Assembly (NCBI RefSeq): GCF_004923315.1 | Contig: NZ_CP039651.1 | Span: 289,833-353,832, forward strand | Reading direction: 5' to 3' | From: Azospirillum sp. TSA2s | GTDB lineage: Bacteria; Pseudomonadota; Alphaproteobacteria; Azospirillales; Azospirillaceae | DNA length: 64,000 bases | In this document: positions 52,876 to 61,605 of the stretch, piece after piece | How positions within the stretch are numbered: the stretch's first letter is position 1 | Layout of the letters: each line of letters starts with the position of its first letter | Notes under the pieces: generated by a model | What the model was told of the DNA's origin: nothing | Databases searched by the model: none | Seen by the model: only the letters and a program-made list of their open reading frames with translations | Translations under genes and position numbers: made by a program

Positions 52876-53161
52876 GGTCAGGCCAAGGTGGCTGGAAGGA
52901 CAATCGAGGCATCAAATGGGATTGGATAATGACGCTCACACGCGTCCAGATAGACCATCCATCCGCCGACGGCCAGTCCCTGCGCGAACACGACGCACGC
53001 CGCTCCTGCATTCAGAAACACTTCGTTACACTCAGCGGCAAATTCTGAAACAGAACTGGTCATACAACGAAGGTGTAGAGAAATGGATGAGGGCTTCACC
53101 AGGGAAGGCATCCCGCCGACCATTGAGCCCCGCCCTTCTACGCTCCCATAGGAGGTGCATC
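52876..53161. other. Divergent intergenic region with probable promoters
   Basis: 286 bases between the orphan regulator and the exported protein gene. It contains CTTCGTT near 53027 and AACGAAG near 53067 as widely spaced inverted repeats, and two similar ATTCNGAAACA elements near 53016 and 53043. These could be regulator sites; the matches are short. Confidence 0.3.
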
Positions 53162-53443
53162 ATGTCGTTCCGGACCCTCGCCACCACTGCCGCCATCGCC
53201 GCTACCCTCATCCTGTCGGGCACCATCGCCAACGCCGCAGACCCCGGCACGCATTGCGAAAGTCGGATCCAAACGGTGAACGCCATGCTGAACGGCGGCA
53301 ACCCCAACCTCGGGCGTACCGCCCGCTCTCTGGTCGAGCGCAATGCCGCGATGGGCGCCTACCTGCACGAACAGGGTAAGCATGCGCAGGCGCACGGCTA
53401 TCTCGACTTCGCCCTCGGCAAGGCTTCCGCGCCGGCCGGCTGA
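53162..53443 (+). CDS. Small exported protein of unknown function
   Basis: A 93-residue protein with a signal peptide at about 1-28 (cleavage after ANA) and a 65-residue mature helical domain: HCESRIQTVNAMLNGGNPNLGRTARSLVERNAAMGAYLHEQGKHAQAHGYLDFALG. The His residues late in the chain (YLHEQGKHAQAHGYL) and a single Cys-His pair near the mature start may bind metal. AGGAGG lies five bases before the ATG. It is divergent from the orphan response regulator, the classic position for a regulated target. A hairpin follows the stop. No family recognised. Confidence 0.7.
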   Translation: MSFRTLATTAAIAATLILSGTIANAADPGTHCESRIQTVNAMLNGGNPNLGRTARSLVERNAAMGAYLHEQGKHAQAHGYLDFALGKASAPAG

Positions 53444-53454
53444 AGCGCCACATC

Positions 53455-53484
53455 TGCAGGGGGCATCCTCCGGTGCCCCCTGCA
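53455..53484 (+). terminator. Hairpin after the small exported gene
   Basis: TGCAGGGGGCA (53455-53465) pairs perfectly with TGCCCCCTGCA (53474-53484) around an 8-base loop, 12 bases past the stop. No T-run. Confidence 0.6.
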
Positions 53485-53763
53485 ACTCCGCCTCGCGCGG
53501 CCATTTGGCCCGACCTCATTCATCTGAATTGATGAAGCAGCACGGCGTCCGCCTGCATGGGGCGGTGGCGCCTGCTGCGCCTCCTCATGCAGGGGGGATG
53601 CTGTTCATCGCAAGAACTATATGAACATCACCCGAGCCGCATATGAGGATGAGGGTAGGAAGACCGCCTCGTTTGATCCTGATCAACGCCGGAGCGCCGG
53701 GACCCTGCTTCACTGCGTGGCAGTCCGAGCGACACACGGTCCCGTCGGACCCAGGAGGATGGA

Positions 53764-54120
53764 ATGGGGGGCATCGGTCGGTTTTTGACGGCTCTTGCAG
53801 TGATGGCGGTCCTGCTGCTCGGTGCAGCGGGCAGCGCATCAGCGCATGCCGTCATGACCGATCACGGCGCCGTCCATAACGACGCCCCCTGCACCGACCA
53901 CGAAGACCAAGGGACGCTGCCCTGTGACTATCCTGATCAGGAGCCTCACCATGCCATGCCCATGGCGGCTCCCTGCTGCCCGAGCCTCGAGGCGCCGGCG
54001 CGCATCACGGTGACCCGCGTCACCGTGATGAGCCGCATCATTTGGCACCCGGCCGCAGAGCCCTTGTTGGCAACGCTCCTGATCACGCCCGAACCGCCAC
54101 CGCCCCGAACCGCCGCCTGA
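53764..54120 (+). CDS. Exported His/Cys protein leading the cus operon
   Basis: A 118-residue exported protein. Signal peptide about 1-28 (cleavage after SAHA-type sequence), then a His/Asp-rich part (MTDHGAVHNDAPCTDHEDQGTLPCDYPD) and HHAMPMAAPCCPSLEAPARI. It shares the CC motif, length and context of the proteins at 35033 and 47146. AGGAGG lies about seven bases before the ATG. It precedes the outer-membrane factor of the cus operon by about 135 bases. Likely a copper-binding periplasmic or CopL-like protein; evidence is compositional. Confidence 0.65.
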   Translation: MGGIGRFLTALAVMAVLLLGAAGSASAHAVMTDHGAVHNDAPCTDHEDQGTLPCDYPDQEPHHAMPMAAPCCPSLEAPARITVTRVTVMSRIIWHPAAEPLLATLLITPEPPPPRTAA

Positions 54121-54254
54121 CGACCGACCGCGATCTGATGCAACGGATCGCCAACGCAGACGACACCCGTCATCAAAGAAAATCGTCGCATCCCGTGCTT
54201 GTCCGGCTCAACCGGAACAGTATGGATGCGGCTGGACAGGCGGAAACCGGAACC

Positions 54255-55526
54255 ATGACCGACACACACCGCACACGCCTGGCGCGCGCACTCCTCACCA
54301 TGACCGCCGCCCTGCTGATCGGCAGCGGGGCCGCGGCAGCGGTGGAGCCGAACACCGACATCGCCCGCTTCATCGAGACCGCCCGGCGCATGAACCCTGA
54401 GGTCGCGGCAACGGCCCTGGAGACCGACGCTGCGACCGCGCGCATCGCGTCCGCCGGAGCGCTCGACGATCCCAAGTTCAAGGTCGAGCTCGAATTGCCG
54501 CGTAGCGGTCCCGGCTACCTGCCGCGCTACCGCGCCGGCCAGGAGCTCTATCAGGTCCGCCAGATGTTCCCGCTGTGGGGCAAGCGCGACCTGAAGCAGG
54601 AGATCGCCGCAGCGGACAGCCGCAAGGCCGCCACGGCCCAGGCCGAGGTCGCCAACCAAATCGCTTACCGCGTCAAGGTCGCCTACGCCGAGTACCACGC
54701 AGCGCATCTCGCGGCCGACGAGACGCGCAAGCTGCTCGGGACCGTCCGGCGTCTGTCCGATCTGGCGCGCGCCCGTTACGCCCAGGGACCAGGCAAGCAA
54801 CAGGACATCACCGGCGCCAACGCCGAAGCCGGCGCGCTCACTGCCGAACTCGCGCGGATGGATGCCGACCGCCACCGCGCCCAGGTTCGGCTGAACGGTC
54901 TGCTGGCCCGCTCGCCCGAGACGCCCTTGCCGGCGAAGCCCCTGCCGCGGCCGGTGCCGCCGCTTGAGACGCTGCCGGCCGACGCGCTGGTAGACCGCGC
55001 GCGCTCCGACTTCCCGGCGGTGCGCGCCCAGCTTGCGCAGATCGATTCGGCCGACGGGAGCCGCCGCCTCGCCGAGAAGAATGGCTACCCCGACGTCGAA
55101 CTGGGCCTTGGCGCCATACGGCGCGACGGCCGCTTCGACGGCTATCAGGCGATGGTCGAGGTCAATATTCCGCTCTATGCCGACCGCCGCCAGGCCGAGC
55201 AGCGGGAGGCGGCCTCGATGGCCGGCGCGGCGCGGGCGAAGCTGGAGCAAATCCGCCTCGATGTCGCGACGGACGTGCATGAAGCCTACGCCATGCTGGC
55301 CGCCCTCAAGGAGCGCAAGCGCATCGTGCGGGAGATTACCCTGCCGCAGGCGCGCATCGCTCTGGAAGCCGCCACCCGCGGCTATGAACTGTCGCGCGAG
55401 GAATTCGCCAACCTCCTGCAGGCGGAGCAGACACTGCGCCGCGCGCTGGTCGAATACGTGAACGTGACATTCGAGGAGCAGGTCCGGCTTGCCGAGATCG
55501 AGCGCCTGGTCGGAGGTGAACTGTGA
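54255..55526 (+). CDS. cusC: Outer-membrane efflux factor (CusC/CzcC type)
   Basis: A 423-residue TolC-family protein forming the outer-membrane exit duct of the RND pump. Signal peptide about 1-30 (ending AAA), then the two OEP repeats: IARFIETARRMNPEVAATALETDAA, a coiled-coil stretch (QAEVANQIAYRVKVAYAEYHAAHLAADETRKLL) and the second repeat beginning LVDRARSDFPAVRAQLAQID, ending with RRALVEYVNVTFEEQVRLAEIE. The ATG at 54255 opens the signal peptide; an ATG at 54222 is possible. The stop overlaps the GTG start of the adaptor gene (GTGA). Confidence 0.88.
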   Translation: MTDTHRTRLARALLTMTAALLIGSGAAAAVEPNTDIARFIETARRMNPEVAATALETDAATARIASAGALDDPKFKVELELPRSGPGYLPRYRAGQELYQVRQMFPLWGKRDLKQEIAAADSRKAATAQAEVANQIAYRVKVAYAEYHAAHLAADETRKLLGTVRRLSDLARARYAQGPGKQQDITGANAEAGALTAELARMDADRHRAQVRLNGLLARSPETPLPAKPLPRPVPPLETLPADALVDRARSDFPAVRAQLAQIDSADGSRRLAEKNGYPDVELGLGAIRRDGRFDGYQAMVEVNIPLYADRRQAEQREAASMAGAARAKLEQIRLDVATDVHEAYAMLAALKERKRIVREITLPQARIALEAATRGYELSREEFANLLQAEQTLRRALVEYVNVTFEEQVRLAEIERLVGGEL

Positions 55527-56920
55527 GCCGCTCCCCAGCCCTTCTCGCCGTCCTGATGGCCGGCACCATCGCCGCCGGAACGCCGGCCTTCGCGCAATCT
55601 GCCGGTGGAACCGGCCATGCCAGCCATGGCGCTCCCGCCGAGGCACAGTCCGCCGGATCGGGGAAGATCCTGTACTACCGCAACCCCATGGGTCTGTCCG
55701 ACACATCCCCAGTTCCGAAGAAGGACAGCATGGGGATGGATTACGTGCCAGTCTACGAGGGAAAGGATACTCCGGCGCAGGCGGCCACGCCGGCGCCGAA
55801 TGCGGCAGGTCCACGCAAGATCCAGTACTACCGCAACCCGATGGGCCTCCCGGACACCTCCCCGGTGCCGAAGAAGGACCCGATGGGCATGGACTACGTG
55901 CCCGTCTATGAGGGTGAGGACAGTGCGTCGGGCACCGTCACCATCAGCCCCGACAAGGTCCAGAAGCTTGGCGTGCGCACCGACACGGCGACGCGGCGGG
56001 CGATCTCCCGCCAAGTGCGGGCGGTCGGCACCGTGCAGGTGGACGAGCGCCGTCTCTTCATCGTCGCGCCGAAGTTCGAGGCCTGGATCGAGAGACTGCT
56101 GGTCGACACCACCGGTGACACGGTCCGCAAGGGCCAGCCGCTGATGGAGGTCTACAGTCCCGAACTGGTCCTGGCCCAGCAGGAATACCTCGTCGCCCGC
56201 CAGGGCGGCGCCCAACTCGCCGAGGCATCACTGCAGCGCCTGCGCAACCTCGACGTCCCCGAGGAGGAGATCGAGCGGTTGCGCAAGACTGGCAAGGCGT
56301 CGCGGACGCTGAGCTACCGCGCGGCGGCCGACGGCGTGGTGTTGGAAAAGTCGGCCGTGCGGGGCATGCGCTTCATGCCCGGCGAAGCGCTCTACCGCAT
56401 CGCCGACCTGTCGAACGTCTGGCTGGTCGCCGACGTGTTCGAACAGGACCTCGGCTACGTCAAGCTGGGCCAGGAGGTCGACGTCACCGTCAACTCCCTG
56501 CCGGGCAGGACCTTCACCGGCAAGGTCAGCTTCGTCTACCCGACCCTGACGGCCGAGAGTCGCACCGGCAAGGTGCGGGTTGAGTTGCCCAACATTGACG
56601 GCCTGCTCAAGCCGAACCTCTACGCCACTGTGCATCTGAATGCCGACCTCGGCGCCATGACTGGGCTGGCCGTGCCGGACTCCGCCTTGCTCGACACCGG
56701 CAAACGGCAAGCGGTCCTGGTGGAGATCGGCGAGGGTCGCTACGAGCCGCGGGACGTGAAGGCCGGCGCCCGCACCGACGGCTTCGTCCAGATCCTGGCC
56801 GGGCTGGAGGAAGGCGAGCGCGTGGTGGTGCGCGCGAACTTCCTGATCGACTCCGAAAGCAACCTGCGTGCAGCCCTGAGCGCCTTCGGCGGCGGCGGCG
56901 GCCAGCACCAGCACCAATAA
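55523..56920 (+). CDS. cusB: RND periplasmic adaptor (CusB type) with duplicated metal-binding domain
   Basis: A 465-residue membrane-fusion protein linking the CusA pump and the outer-membrane duct. After a signal peptide (about 1-27) come two near-identical heavy-metal-binding domains: KILYYRNPMGLSDTSPVPKKDSMGMDYVPVYEG (about 45-77) and KIQYYRNPMGLPDTSPVPKKDPMGMDYVPVYEG (about 95-128). The CusB core follows: GVRTDTATRRAISRQVRAVGTVQVDERR, the lipoyl/hairpin part with LMEVYSPELVLAQQEYLVAR, and the beta-barrel part IADLSNVWLVADVFEQDLGYVKLGQEVDVTVNS. Its end is HQHQ-rich. GGAGG precedes the GTG. The tandem duplication is unusual; most relatives carry one copy. Confidence 0.9.
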   Translation: MSRSPALLAVLMAGTIAAGTPAFAQSAGGTGHASHGAPAEAQSAGSGKILYYRNPMGLSDTSPVPKKDSMGMDYVPVYEGKDTPAQAATPAPNAAGPRKIQYYRNPMGLPDTSPVPKKDPMGMDYVPVYEGEDSASGTVTISPDKVQKLGVRTDTATRRAISRQVRAVGTVQVDERRLFIVAPKFEAWIERLLVDTTGDTVRKGQPLMEVYSPELVLAQQEYLVARQGGAQLAEASLQRLRNLDVPEEEIERLRKTGKASRTLSYRAAADGVVLEKSAVRGMRFMPGEALYRIADLSNVWLVADVFEQDLGYVKLGQEVDVTVNSLPGRTFTGKVSFVYPTLTAESRTGKVRVELPNIDGLLKPNLYATVHLNADLGAMTGLAVPDSALLDTGKRQAVLVEIGEGRYEPRDVKAGARTDGFVQILAGLEEGERVVVRANFLIDSESNLRAALSAFGGGGGQHQHQ

Positions 56921-56937
56921 CGGCGGAGGGCATTGCC

Positions 56938-59900
56938 ATGATCGCCGCCATCATCCGTTGGTCCGCGCGCAACGTCGCGTTGACCCTGATTGGCACGCTG
57001 TTCCTCATCGCCGCCGGCGCCTATTCGGTGTCGCGCATCCCGCTCGACGCGCTGCCAGACCTGTCCGATGTGCAGGTCATCCTCTACACCGACTATCCCG
57101 GCCAAGCGCCGCAGGTGGTCGAGGACCAGGTCACCTACCCGCTGACCACCGCCATGCTCAGCGTGCCAAAGTCCAAAGTGGTCCGCGGCTTCTCGTTCTT
57201 CGGCGCGTCCTTCGTCTACATCATCTTCGAGGACGGCACCGACATCTACTGGGCGCGTTCGCGCGTCCTGGAGTACCTGAACTTCGCCGCGAAACGGCTG
57301 CCCAACGGCGTCACCCCGACGCTGGGGCCGGACGCGACCGGCGTGGGCTGGGTCTACCAATACGTCGTGCTCGCCAAGGACCGCACGCTGGCCGAGTTGC
57401 GTACGCTGCAGGACTGGTATCTGCGTTACCAGCTGACCAAGGCGGAAGGCGTGTCCGAGGTGGCGAGTGTCGGCGGCTTCGTTCAGCAGTACCAGGTGGT
57501 CGTCGACCCCCAGAAGCTTCAGGCCTACGGGGTGCCGCTGGCCAAGATCGCGCAGGCCATCCGCACATCGAACCAGGACGTCGGTGGCCGCGTCGTCGAG
57601 ATGGCGGAAACTGAGTACGTGGTGCGCGGGCGCGGCTACCTGCGCGGCGCCAAGGACATCGAGGAGATCGTCCTCAAGGTCGATCGCGGCACGCCGATCC
57701 TCCTGCGCGACGTGGCGCGGGTCGAGATTGGCCCGGACGAGCGCCGCGGCCTCACAGAACTGAACGGGGAAGGCGAGGTGGTCAGTGGCGTGGCGCTCCA
57801 GCGCTATGGCCAGAACGCTCTGAGCGTGATCCAGAACGTCAAGAACAAACTGACCGAGCTGAAGGCCGGCCTGCCGGAGGGCGTCAGCATCGAAAGCGTC
57901 TACGATCGCTCCGAGCTCATCCTGCGCGCGGTGGAGAATCTCAAGGGAACGCTGATCGAGGAGAGCGTGATCGTCGCGCTCGTCTGCATCGTCTTCCTGC
58001 TGCATGTCCGCAGCGCGCTGGTCGCCATCGTCACGCTGCCGGTCGGTGTGCTGATCGCCGTCATGGTGATGGACGCCATGGGGATGACCTCGAACATCAT
58101 GAGCCTGGGCGGCATCGCCATCGCCGTCGGCGCCATGGTCGACGCCTCCATCGTGATGATCGAAAACGCCCACAAGCGGCTGGAGCACGCCCCCCCAGGG
58201 GCCTCGCGCGTGCAGGTGCTGATCGATGCGGCGGTGGAGGTCGGGCCGGCGTTGTTCTTCAGCCTGCTGGTCATCACCGTTTCCTTCCTGCCAGTCTTCA
58301 CTCTGGAAGCGCAGGAAGGCCGGCTGTTCAAGCCGCTGGCCTTCACCAAGACCTTTGCCATGGCGGGGGCGGCGTTCCTGTCGATCACGCTGGTGCCGGT
58401 GCTGATGATGCTGTTCGTGCGCGGCCGCATCATCCCGGAACGGAAGAACCCGGTGAACCGCCTGCTGATCTGGCTCTACCGGCCGCTGATCAAGCTGGTG
58501 CTGCGGGCCAAGATCCCGACGATCCTGATAGCCATCGGCCTGCTCGGTTGGTCGGTGATCCCCGCTTCCCGCCTCGGCAGCGAGTTCATGCCGGCGATCA
58601 ACGAGGGCACCATCCTCTACATGCCGAGCACTCTGCCTGGCCTGTCGATCACCAAGGCGGCCGAACTGGTGCAGACACAGGACCGCATTCTCAAGAGCTT
58701 CCCCGAGGTGGAGTCGGTCTACGGCAAGGCCGGCCGCGCCGCCACGGCCACCGACCCGGCGCCCACCGAGATGTTCGAGACGGTCATCAACCTGAAGCCA
58801 AAGTCGGACTGGCGGCCGGGCATGACCTACGACGCCCTGGTGGCGGAGATGGACAAGGCCGTGCAGATGCCCGGCATCTCCAACGCCTGGACGATGCCGT
58901 TGCGCGCGCGCATCGACATGCTCTCGACCGGCATCCGCACGCCGATCGGCATCAAGGTATTCGGCAAAGACCTGGAGGAGATGGAACGGCTGGCCCGCGA
59001 GATCGAGGCGGTGGTCAAGCAGGTTTCCGGCACCACCAGCGCCTACGCCGAACGCATCGTCGGTGGCTACTACCTGGAGATCGACCCCAACCGCGAGCAG
59101 TTGTCCCGCTATGGCCTGACCGTCGGCGACCTGCAGGACACCATCTTGACGGCGTTGGGCGGTGAGATGGTGACGACCACAGTGGAAGGTCGGGAGCGCT
59201 TCTCGGTCAACGTCCGCTACCCGCGGGAGCTGCGCAGCAACCCCGACGCCATCGCCAGCCGAATCCTGCTGCACCCCGAGGCCGGTGGCGCCATTCCGCT
59301 GGGCCAGCTCGCTTCGGTCCGGCTGACCAAGGGGCCGGCCACCGTGCGAACGGAGAACGCATTGCTGTCGGCCTATATCTACGTCGACATCCGCGACCGC
59401 GACATCGGCGGCTACGTCGCCGACGCCCGCAAGGCGGTGGCCGAGCAGGTGCAGATGCCGGCTGGTTACTACGTCACCTGGAGCGGCCAGTTTGAGTACA
59501 TGGAGCGTGCGGCGGCGAAGCTGAAGATCGTCATCCCGGTGACGATCGCCATCATCTTCCTGCTGATGTACCTGAACTTCCGACGCATCACCGAGACGCT
59601 GATCGTCATGCTGTCGCTGCCCTTCGCGCTGGTCGGCGGCGTCTGGTACATGTCCCTGCTCGGCTTCAACCTCTCGGTGGCCGTGGCGGTCGGCTTCATC
59701 GCTCTGGCCGGCGTCGCCGCCGAGACGGGCGTGGTGATGCTCATCTACCTCGACCACGCGCTGGCGGACATGAAGCGCCGCCGGGCCGCCGAAGGCCGGG
59801 CCATGACGGCGGCCGACCTCTACGAGGCCATCATGGAAGGCGCCGTCGAGCGCGTCCGCCCGAAAATGATGACCGTGGTGGCCATCATGGCCGGCCTGCT

Positions 59901-60129
59901 GCCGATCATGTGGAGCACCGGCACCGGCTCGGAGGTGATGCAGCGCATCGCCGTGCCGATGATCGGGGGCATGATCTCCTCCACCGTGCTCACCCTGCTG
60001 GTCATCCCAGCCATTTATGCCCTGGTCAAGGCGCGCGACGTGGAGCGCCCCGCTCCCGAAGCGCCGCCGTTGTCACCCATTGACCGCACCTCCACCCATC
60101 CCACAAAGGAAACCGCCATTGCTTCGTAA
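56938..60129 (+). CDS. cusA: RND copper/silver efflux pump (CusA type)
   Basis: A 1,063-residue heavy-metal RND permease, which uses the proton gradient to expel Cu(I)/Ag(I) from the periplasm through the outer-membrane duct. Twelve helices with two large periplasmic loops; the N-terminus is RWSARNVALTLIGTLFLIAAGAYS and the first loop begins IPLDALPDLSDVQVILYTDYPGQAPQVVEDQVTYPLTT. Helix 4 has the proton-relay region SLGGIAIAVGAMVDASIVMIENAHKRLE. The second loop contains RARIDMLSTGIRTPIGIKVFGKDLEEME, the CusA-type signature (GIRTPxGIKV). Length is that of CusA rather than CzcA. It starts 17 bases after cusB and its last codons overlap the cusF start. Confidence 0.95.
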   Translation: MIAAIIRWSARNVALTLIGTLFLIAAGAYSVSRIPLDALPDLSDVQVILYTDYPGQAPQVVEDQVTYPLTTAMLSVPKSKVVRGFSFFGASFVYIIFEDGTDIYWARSRVLEYLNFAAKRLPNGVTPTLGPDATGVGWVYQYVVLAKDRTLAELRTLQDWYLRYQLTKAEGVSEVASVGGFVQQYQVVVDPQKLQAYGVPLAKIAQAIRTSNQDVGGRVVEMAETEYVVRGRGYLRGAKDIEEIVLKVDRGTPILLRDVARVEIGPDERRGLTELNGEGEVVSGVALQRYGQNALSVIQNVKNKLTELKAGLPEGVSIESVYDRSELILRAVENLKGTLIEESVIVALVCIVFLLHVRSALVAIVTLPVGVLIAVMVMDAMGMTSNIMSLGGIAIAVGAMVDASIVMIENAHKRLEHAPPGASRVQVLIDAAVEVGPALFFSLLVITVSFLPVFTLEAQEGRLFKPLAFTKTFAMAGAAFLSITLVPVLMMLFVRGRIIPERKNPVNRLLIWLYRPLIKLVLRAKIPTILIAIGLLGWSVIPASRLGSEFMPAINEGTILYMPSTLPGLSITKAAELVQTQDRILKSFPEVESVYGKAGRAATATDPAPTEMFETVINLKPKSDWRPGMTYDALVAEMDKAVQMPGISNAWTMPLRARIDMLSTGIRTPIGIKVFGKDLEEMERLAREIEAVVKQVSGTTSAYAERIVGGYYLEIDPNREQLSRYGLTVGDLQDTILTALGGEMVTTTVEGRERFSVNVRYPRELRSNPDAIASRILLHPEAGGAIPLGQLASVRLTKGPATVRTENALLSAYIYVDIRDRDIGGYVADARKAVAEQVQMPAGYYVTWSGQFEYMERAAAKLKIVIPVTIAIIFLLMYLNFRRITETLIVMLSLPFALVGGVWYMSLLGFNLSVAVAVGFIALAGVAAETGVVMLIYLDHALADMKRRRAAEGRAMTAADLYEAIMEGAVERVRPKMMTVVAIMAGLLPIMWSTGTGSEVMQRIAVPMIGGMISSTVLTLLVIPAIYALVKARDVERPAPEAPPLSPIDRTSTHPTKETAIAS

Positions 60130-60454
60130 GCTTACCGTCGCCGCTCTCCTCACCACCATCAGCATCGCCCCCGCCGCGTGGGCGCAAATGGACCACCCTG
60201 GTCATGCCACGCCGGTCGCCCAGCCGGCGGCGGGCACGACCGGGACTGTCAACGCCGTTGATCCGGCGAAGCGCCTAGTCAACCTCAGCCACGGCACCAT
60301 TGCGGCGCTCAGCTGGCCGGCGATGACCATGGACTTCATGGTCGCCCCGGGTGTGGACCTCAAGCCCGTGAAGCCGGGCGACCCGGTCGCCTTCACCGTC
60401 GGAAAGGACGCTGCTGGGATGTACCGCATCGAGACGCTCACGCCGGTGAAATAG
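60119..60454 (+). CDS. cusF: Periplasmic copper chaperone CusF
   Basis: A 111-residue exported protein of the CusF/CusX family. From a TTG at 60119 (AAAGGA eight bases upstream) it opens LLRKLTVAALLTTISIAPAAWA, a signal peptide. The OB-fold core is GTVNAVDPAKRLVNLSHGTIAALSWPAMTMDFMVAPGVDLKPVKPGDPVAFTV, with the copper ligands His in NLSHGTI, the Trp, and the two Met residues in WPAMTMDF. CusF hands Cu(I)/Ag(I) to CusB/CusA. It overlaps the last residues of cusA by 11 bases. Confidence 0.9.
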   Translation: MLRKLTVAALLTTISIAPAAWAQMDHPGHATPVAQPAAGTTGTVNAVDPAKRLVNLSHGTIAALSWPAMTMDFMVAPGVDLKPVKPGDPVAFTVGKDAAGMYRIETLTPVK

Positions 60455-60467
60455 GCGCACCCCCTTC

Positions 60468-60513
60468 GCCCTCGCGCGGGCGCGGCGTCCAGACGCACCG
60501 CCCGCGCGAGGGC
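60468..60513 (+). repeat. 15-bp perfect inverted repeat between cusF and the DUF411 gene
   Basis: GCCCTCGCGCGGGCG (60468-60482) and CGCCCGCGCGAGGGC (60499-60513) form a perfect hairpin with a 16-base loop, 13 bases after the cusF stop. There is no T-run. It may stabilise the upstream mRNA or attenuate transcription into the next gene. Confidence 0.6.
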
Positions 60514-60535
60514 GCCATGGAGCAGGAGGACCGTC

Positions 60536-61066
60536 ATGACGATGAGAAAGCGCCAAAGGAAGGCGACCGTCCGGTCGCCCTATGCGCACGGTTCGGTGAT
60601 GCAACGGCTCCGGGGAGCGCGCTGGGGGCTTTTGCTCGGTGTCGGGCTGGTGGGCGTCCACTTGATCGCCGGCTCCGCGCTCTTCGAGAGCACACCGGCC
60701 GCAGCCGCGGATCTCACGGTCTGGAAGTCGCCGACCTGCGACTGCTGTGGCAAATGGATCGAGCACATGCGGGCGGCGGGGTTCTCCATCGTTGTCCGCG
60801 ACGTGGAGGACATGCACCGGATCAGGACCGGGCAGGTGGTTCCCGAGGCGTTGCGGTCCTGCCACACCGCCATGATGGACGGCTATGTCCTGGAAGGACA
60901 CGTGCCCGCTTCGGACGTGAACCGGTTGCTGACGGAAAAACCTCAGCTGAAAGGGCTGTCGGTGCCAGGCATGCCCGCGAGCGCGCCGGGCATGGACCAT
61001 CCCGGCCACCCGTACGGTGTCGTCACGTTCGGGAGGACCGGCGGTGGTCTCTATGCGAGCCATTAA
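60536..61066 (+). CDS. DUF411 exported metal-binding protein
   Basis: A 176-residue protein with a basic N-terminus, a membrane/signal segment at about 30-55 and the DUF411 domain: LTVWKSPTCDCCGKWIEHMRAAGFSIVV near 59-86 (thioredoxin-like start with CxCC), then PEALRSCHTAMMDGYVLEGHVPASDVNRLL. The motifs SCHTA and EGHVPA with their His are family constants. AGGAGG lies before the ATG. DUF411 proteins are regular members of cus operons and are probably periplasmic copper-binding proteins. The C-terminus has a His/Met motif MDHPGHPYGVV. Confidence 0.9.
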   Translation: MTMRKRQRKATVRSPYAHGSVMQRLRGARWGLLLGVGLVGVHLIAGSALFESTPAAAADLTVWKSPTCDCCGKWIEHMRAAGFSIVVRDVEDMHRIRTGQVVPEALRSCHTAMMDGYVLEGHVPASDVNRLLTEKPQLKGLSVPGMPASAPGMDHPGHPYGVVTFGRTGGGLYASH

Positions 61067-61094
61067 CGGTGGACACGGGGCAGAGGAGGAGCGC

Positions 61095-61481
61095 GTGATC
61101 GAGCGCAATGCTCACGACACCGCGCCGGGACCCCACCGGGCGGGCCGGGGGCGGGCGCTGACCGGGACCGGCATGGACCTCATCGTGGTCGCCCAGCGGT
61201 TTCGCTACGCTGTGGCCCGGTTGCCGCGCGCAACCGCAGGCCTCCGTCCGGCCGGCGTGACGAGCGGGCTCCTGCTGGCCCCCGTGTTGGACGAGATCAC
61301 TAAGGCGCGCCGACGACGCATCGGATGGCAGGCCATCGCCACTGAGCTTGCGAGGGCTGGCGTGCACAAGCTGAGTGGCGCGCCGTTCACCGCTGCCGAT
61401 CTCCGCACCTACGCAAACCGGCTGTCCAAACGGCAAAATGGAGGAGGGAGCAAGCCATCGGAACCAGCGTGCGGGCGATGA
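61095..61481 (+). CDS. Hypothetical protein with helical DNA-binding-like end
   Basis: A 128-residue frame with a GTG at 61095 preceded by GAGGAGG, 28 bases after the DUF411 stop. The second half (LLAPVLDEITKARRRRIGWQAIATELARAGVHKLSGAPFTAADLRTYANRL) looks like a small helical domain of the kind found in plasmid-encoded proteins, with GWQAIATELA resembling a helix-turn-helix. The first half is basic and not recognised. A glycosyltransferase gene follows after 124 bases. Real but of unknown function. Confidence 0.5.
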   Translation: MIERNAHDTAPGPHRAGRGRALTGTGMDLIVVAQRFRYAVARLPRATAGLRPAGVTSGLLLAPVLDEITKARRRRIGWQAIATELARAGVHKLSGAPFTAADLRTYANRLSKRQNGGGSKPSEPACGR

Positions 61482-61605
61482 AAGCCGTTATCCAGCGTCG
61501 CCCTGCCCACCATCCCGTCAGGTTGGAAAGACAGGTTTGCCAACTTGGCATAACCCACAACCCGGCGCTGAACACCGGCGACCAGAAACACGGGGAGGGA
61601 AGCTC

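Noticed and set aside
53946..55814. A 622-residue minus-strand open frame
   Set aside because: Antisense to the outer-membrane factor and adaptor genes, with no recognisable domain.
56740..59757. A 1,005-residue minus-strand open frame
   Set aside because: It lies opposite cusA and is very rich in His, Asp, Gln and Arg, the pattern of an antisense shadow in high-GC DNA; cusA is unmistakable.
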